Assembly: GCF_001639285.1 (NCBI RefSeq) | Contig: NZ_LWMW01000075.1 | Coordinates: 1 to 55,091 of the forward strand | Reading direction: 5' to 3' | DNA: 55,091 nt | Source of the DNA: Methanobrevibacter cuticularis | GTDB taxonomy: Archaea > Methanobacteriota > Methanobacteria > Methanobacteriales > Methanobacteriaceae | Part shown: piece after piece, positions 52,239 through 55,091 of the stretch | Layout: every line of letters begins with the position of its first letter | Position numbering within the stretch: the first letter of the stretch is position 1 | Notes under the pieces: model-generated | Database searches by the model: none | Told to the model about the DNA's origin: nothing | What the model saw: the letters and a program-made list of their open reading frames with translations, nothing else | Position numbers and translations under genes: made by a program

Positions 52239-53201
52239 ATGCTTAGTGTTAATTTAGAAGCTAAAAAAACTGTAGATGTAATGATTGAGAAAGCTGATGA
52301 GCTTAATATAGCTATTTCCAAATTAAATAATGGTGCAACTATCATTGATTGTGGTGTGAATGTAGCTGGAAGTTTAAAAGCTGGTGAACTTTATACAAAA
52401 GTTTGTCTTGGAGGATTAGCTGAAGTTGGAATTTCTATTCCTGGTGATTTATCTGAAAAATTCGCTCTTCCGTCTGTTAAAATTAAAACTGATTTCCCAG
52501 CTATTTCAACTCTTGGTGCACAGAAAGCTGGATGGTCTGTAAGTGTTGGAGACTTCTTTGCATTAGGTTCTGGACCTGCAAGAGCACTAGCTAAAAAACC
52601 AGCTGAAACTTATGAAGAAATAGGTTATGAAGATGATGCTGATATAGCTATTCTTACTCTTGAATCTGATACCTTACCTGGTGAAGATGTTGCAGAAGCA
52701 ATAGCTAAAGATTGTGGTGTAGATGTTAAAGATGTAACCTTACTCGTAGCCCCTACTTCTTCTCTTGTTGGTTCTATTCAAATTGCAGGAAGAGTTGTGG
52801 AAAATGGAACTTATAAAATGTTAGAAGCTCTTCATTTTGATGTTACTAAAGTTAAATATGCTGCAGGAATAGCTCCAATAGCTCCTATTGATCCAGATGG
52901 TTTAAAAGCTATGGGTAAAACTAATGATGCTGTTCTCTTTGGAGGAAGAACTTATTATTACATTGAATCTGAAGAAGGAGATGACATCAAAGGATTAGCT
53001 GAAAAATTACCTTCATCAGCTGCTGATGGTTATGGAAAACCTTTCTTTGATGTATTTAAAGAAGCTGAATTTGATTTCTATAAAATAGATAAAGGAATGT
53101 TTGCACCTGCTGAAGTTGTTATCAATGATTTAAGAACTGGTGAACTATTTAAAGCAGGTTATGTAAATGTTGATCTTTTAAAGAAATCATTTGGATTGTA
53201 A
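52239..53201 (+). CDS. mch: Methenyltetrahydromethanopterin cyclohydrolase
   Basis: Mch interconverts formyl- and methenyl-tetrahydromethanopterin in methanogenesis from CO2. The 320-residue protein starts MLSVNLEAKKTVDVMIEKAD and carries IIDCGVNVAGSLKAG, CLGGLAEVGISIPGD, SVGDFFALGSGPARALAKKP and LFGGRTYYYIES, all typical. AGAGGT lies before the ATG. Length is normal. This gene fixes the window as methanogen DNA. Confidence 0.97.
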   Translation: MLSVNLEAKKTVDVMIEKADELNIAISKLNNGATIIDCGVNVAGSLKAGELYTKVCLGGLAEVGISIPGDLSEKFALPSVKIKTDFPAISTLGAQKAGWSVSVGDFFALGSGPARALAKKPAETYEEIGYEDDADIAILTLESDTLPGEDVAEAIAKDCGVDVKDVTLLVAPTSSLVGSIQIAGRVVENGTYKMLEALHFDVTKVKYAAGIAPIAPIDPDGLKAMGKTNDAVLFGGRTYYYIESEEGDDIKGLAEKLPSSAADGYGKPFFDVFKEAEFDFYKIDKGMFAPAEVVINDLRTGELFKAGYVNVDLLKKSFGL

Positions 53202-53479
53202 ATCAATTTTAAATCAGGAATTATTAATAAATATTTCTTTGATTTTTTTATTAATCTTTTATTAGTCTTTTATTAGTTTTTTATTAATTTTTTTCTTCTT
53301 TTATTATTTCATTATTTTTTTATTTTTTACTTATTTTCCTTATTTTTTAAATAGCTAATTATTTTTTTACTTATTTTCTTTTATTTTATTTATTTTCCTT
53401 TTTTTTTCCTATTATTTTGAACAATGTTATAGTATTTATGGAATAGTTTATTTGATTTTTCAAATATTAAATAATAATC
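53202..53479 (+). terminator. Long T-rich tract after mch
   Basis: About 53240-53420 is mostly T on the + strand, with many runs of five to nine T. Archaeal transcription often ends at such tracts. No gene is present. Confidence 0.45.
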
Positions 53480-53553
53480 TTTATATACTGATTATCTACA
53501 TAGTGGATACATACTAATATAGTGAATATATACTAGTAGGATATCAGTATCCT
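53480..53553 (+). promoter_or_regulatory. Promoter with operator-like repeats upstream of an adhesin-like gene
   Basis: A TATA element TTTATATAC lies at 53480-53488. It is followed by two direct repeats TAGTGRATAYATACTA at 53501-53516 and 53520-53535, then the inverted repeat AGGATA-TCAG-TATCCT at 53538-53553. These cover the expected transcription start and look like regulator sites. Confidence 0.5.
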
Positions 53554-53794
53554 TGTTATTAGTAATCTGTAAATAGTTGTAATTCTTTTTAATGAAGGGT
53601 TATATTATTTTTGGGTTTATATATCCTCTATTGATAAAAAAGCAAAAGAATGTTTTATTATTTGTAAAGTTTTTTTGTTTTTCTAGCTCACTCTCCTCAA
53701 TTAGATATGAATTAACTCTTTATTTTTTAAGAATATTGAATATGAAAATCTTTTCAAAAAAAAAGATGGGATATAATAGAAAAGGGAGAGTATT

Positions 53795-55091
53795 ATGAAA
53801 AATATAAAGATAAAGAGGTTAAGTTGTTTTTTGACTGTTTTAGTTTTCGTTTTTGTTGTTTTTTCGAGTAGTTCGTCAGTTTTTGCTGTTGATGATTTTG
53901 ATTTTATACAAAATAAGGTTGATTCAGGGACAAATATGATTAATCTTGGTAATGAAACTTATATACCGGGCAGTGTAAATACTGTTATTGTTAATAAGGA
54001 CAGTGTTGTTATTAAGGGGTATTCTGCTAATTCTAAAGCTGTTTTAGATGGTCGAGGTAGTGGTTCTAGGATAATGCGTATTACAGGGGATAATGTTCAT
54101 TTGGAGAATTTAGTTTTTAAAAATGCTGATGTGAATGCTTTTGGTGGAGCTTTGGCTTCGTATGGTGTTAATTTGACTATTGTTAATTGTGAGTTTGTAA
54201 ATAATAAAGCAATGGTTGGAGCAATAATTTTAAGTAATGAATCCACTAATGCGGTTATTCAGAATTGTGTTTTTGTTAATAATCAGGCTGCATATTCTAA
54301 CGAAAGTGGGGGTGGTGGAGGTGGAGCCATAGATTCACATTCTTCTAATGGGCAAATTATAAATTGTACTTTCACTAATAATACAGCTATTGAGATTGGA
54401 GGAGCATTATATTTTATTTTTGGTTCTAATAATACTGTGACTGGATGCACCTTCCAAAATAATACTGCTCCAAGTGGAGGAGCAATTTATACAGGAACTA
54501 ATGGAACATTGAAGATTTCAAGATCAACATTCACCAATAATAAAGCAACCAATAATGGAGGAGCGATCTATTCTACTAATATATTAACTATTGATGGTAG
54601 TAATTTTACAAGAAATTTTGCTCCTAATGGAGGAGCAATATATTCAATAGCTAATTTAAGTGTAGTTGGTAGTTTTTTTAAAGAAAATAATGCAACTAAT
54701 AATGGAGGAAGTATATATTCAACAAACATTTTAAATCTTACAAACTCTAGTTTTAACAAAAATTCTGCAAAAAATAATGGTGGTGCAATATTTTTATCAG
54801 GTAATTCTCGATCAATTATAGCCAGTGGTTCTAAATTTACTAGTAATTCTGCTAAAAATGGTGGAGCAATTTATACTAGTTCTCTTTTATCTATTTCTTC
54901 AAGTAATTTAGATAGTAATAAAGCAAGTGCTAATGGTGGGGCTATCTATTCTATTAATTCTTTAAATGTTACTGGTGGGATCATTAGTGGTAATAGTGCT
55001 ATTTATGGAAGTGGTATTTACAATTCTGGTGTTTTAAGATTGAATAGTGTTGGTTTATTAGCTAATATTGCTAAAGTTTCTATTGCAATTG
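53795..55091 (+). CDS. Adhesin-like secreted beta-helix protein (partial, runs off the window)
   Basis: The visible 432 residues start MKNIKIKRLSCFLTVLVFVF followed by VVFSSSSSVFA, a clear signal peptide. They continue as a parallel beta-helix with recurring NNTA, NNGGAIYS and NGGAIY motifs, typical of polymorphic-outer-membrane-like and adhesin-like proteins of methanobacteria. GGGAGAG precedes the ATG. Residues of about 35-60 (NKVDSGTNMINLGNETYIPG) resemble the first helix turn of such proteins. The C-terminus is outside the window, so anchor type is unknown. Confidence 0.9.
   Translation, partial: MKNIKIKRLSCFLTVLVFVFVVFSSSSSVFAVDDFDFIQNKVDSGTNMINLGNETYIPGSVNTVIVNKDSVVIKGYSANSKAVLDGRGSGSRIMRITGDNVHLENLVFKNADVNAFGGALASYGVNLTIVNCEFVNNKAMVGAIILSNESTNAVIQNCVFVNNQAAYSNESGGGGGGAIDSHSSNGQIINCTFTNNTAIEIGGALYFIFGSNNTVTGCTFQNNTAPSGGAIYTGTNGTLKISRSTFTNNKATNNGGAIYSTNILTIDGSNFTRNFAPNGGAIYSIANLSVVGSFFKENNATNNGGSIYSTNILNLTNSSFNKNSAKNNGGAIFLSGNSRSIIASGSKFTSNSAKNGGAIYTSSLLSISSSNLDSNKASANGGAIYSINSLNVTGGIISGNSAIYGSGIYNSGVLRLNSVGLLANIAKVSIAI

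Noticed and set aside
53592..53794. A 68-codon frame ending in an ATGA overlap with the adhesin-like start
   Set aside because: The overlap is tempting as a leader peptide, but there is no ribosome binding site, composition is unlike real genes, and it lies in the 5' leader. I keep it only as a remote possibility.

Overview
The window comes from a very AT-rich methanogenic archaeon of the order Methanobacteriales, most likely Methanobrevibacter or a close relative. The evidence is methenyl-tetrahydromethanopterin cyclohydrolase (mch), archaeal RfcS/RfcL, a group II thermosome, an archaeal-type thymidylate synthase, DUF1890/DUF1894 proteins, DUF357, GatC, and two long adhesin-like beta-helix proteins of the kind abundant in gut methanobacteria. 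The assignment rests on gene content only.

Layout. 1-2.0 kb: an alkaline-phosphatase-fold ApgM/ThrH-like enzyme. 2.2-18.5 kb: a complete type I-B CRISPR-Cas locus. The array has 70 uniform 32-nt repeats plus 3 decayed ones at the left end, then a leader, then a minus-strand operon read cas6-cas8b-cas7-cas5-cas3-cas4-[AAA-ATPase/PD-(D/E)XK protein]-cas1-cas2. The extra nuclease-like gene splits cas4 from cas1. 19-24 kb: an aspartate-family cluster on the minus strand (asnB-like, gatC, ACT protein, homoserine dehydrogenase) with a 1.3-kb gap holding structured, repeated DNA. 24.6-30 kb: an HtpX protease carrying an EF-hand loop, and a 1190-residue adhesin-like protein. 30-33 kb: a toxin-antitoxin graveyard (HEPN-MNT pair, HEPN remnant, RHH antitoxin with a broken PIN toxin). 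33.8-36.4 kb: clamp loader rfcS-rfcL. 36.5-40.2 kb: an unknown repeat-bearing protein, then thiolase and HMG-CoA synthase of the mevalonate pathway. 41 kb: two tRNA-Gly genes. 41.5-45 kb: a DASS anion transporter and a MATE transporter. 45.4-47.3 kb: thermosome and tRNA-Ala. 47.7-53.2 kb: membrane protein, DUF1890, DUF1894, methionine synthase, thymidylate synthase and mch, a one-carbon cluster. 53.8 kb to the end: the start of a second adhesin-like protein.

The two window-wide patterns that look least described are: (1) the palindrome ATAGCTAT, about 31 copies by eye where roughly 2-3 are expected from base composition, present in core genes and some intergenic DNA but missing from most of the cas operon, the adhesin and the toxin-antitoxin area; and (2) short tandem duplications (about 29-103 bp units, 2-4 copies) in most intergenic gaps, several of which copy the 3' end of the neighbouring gene. 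I could not run searches, so family names rest on recognised motifs and remembered families.
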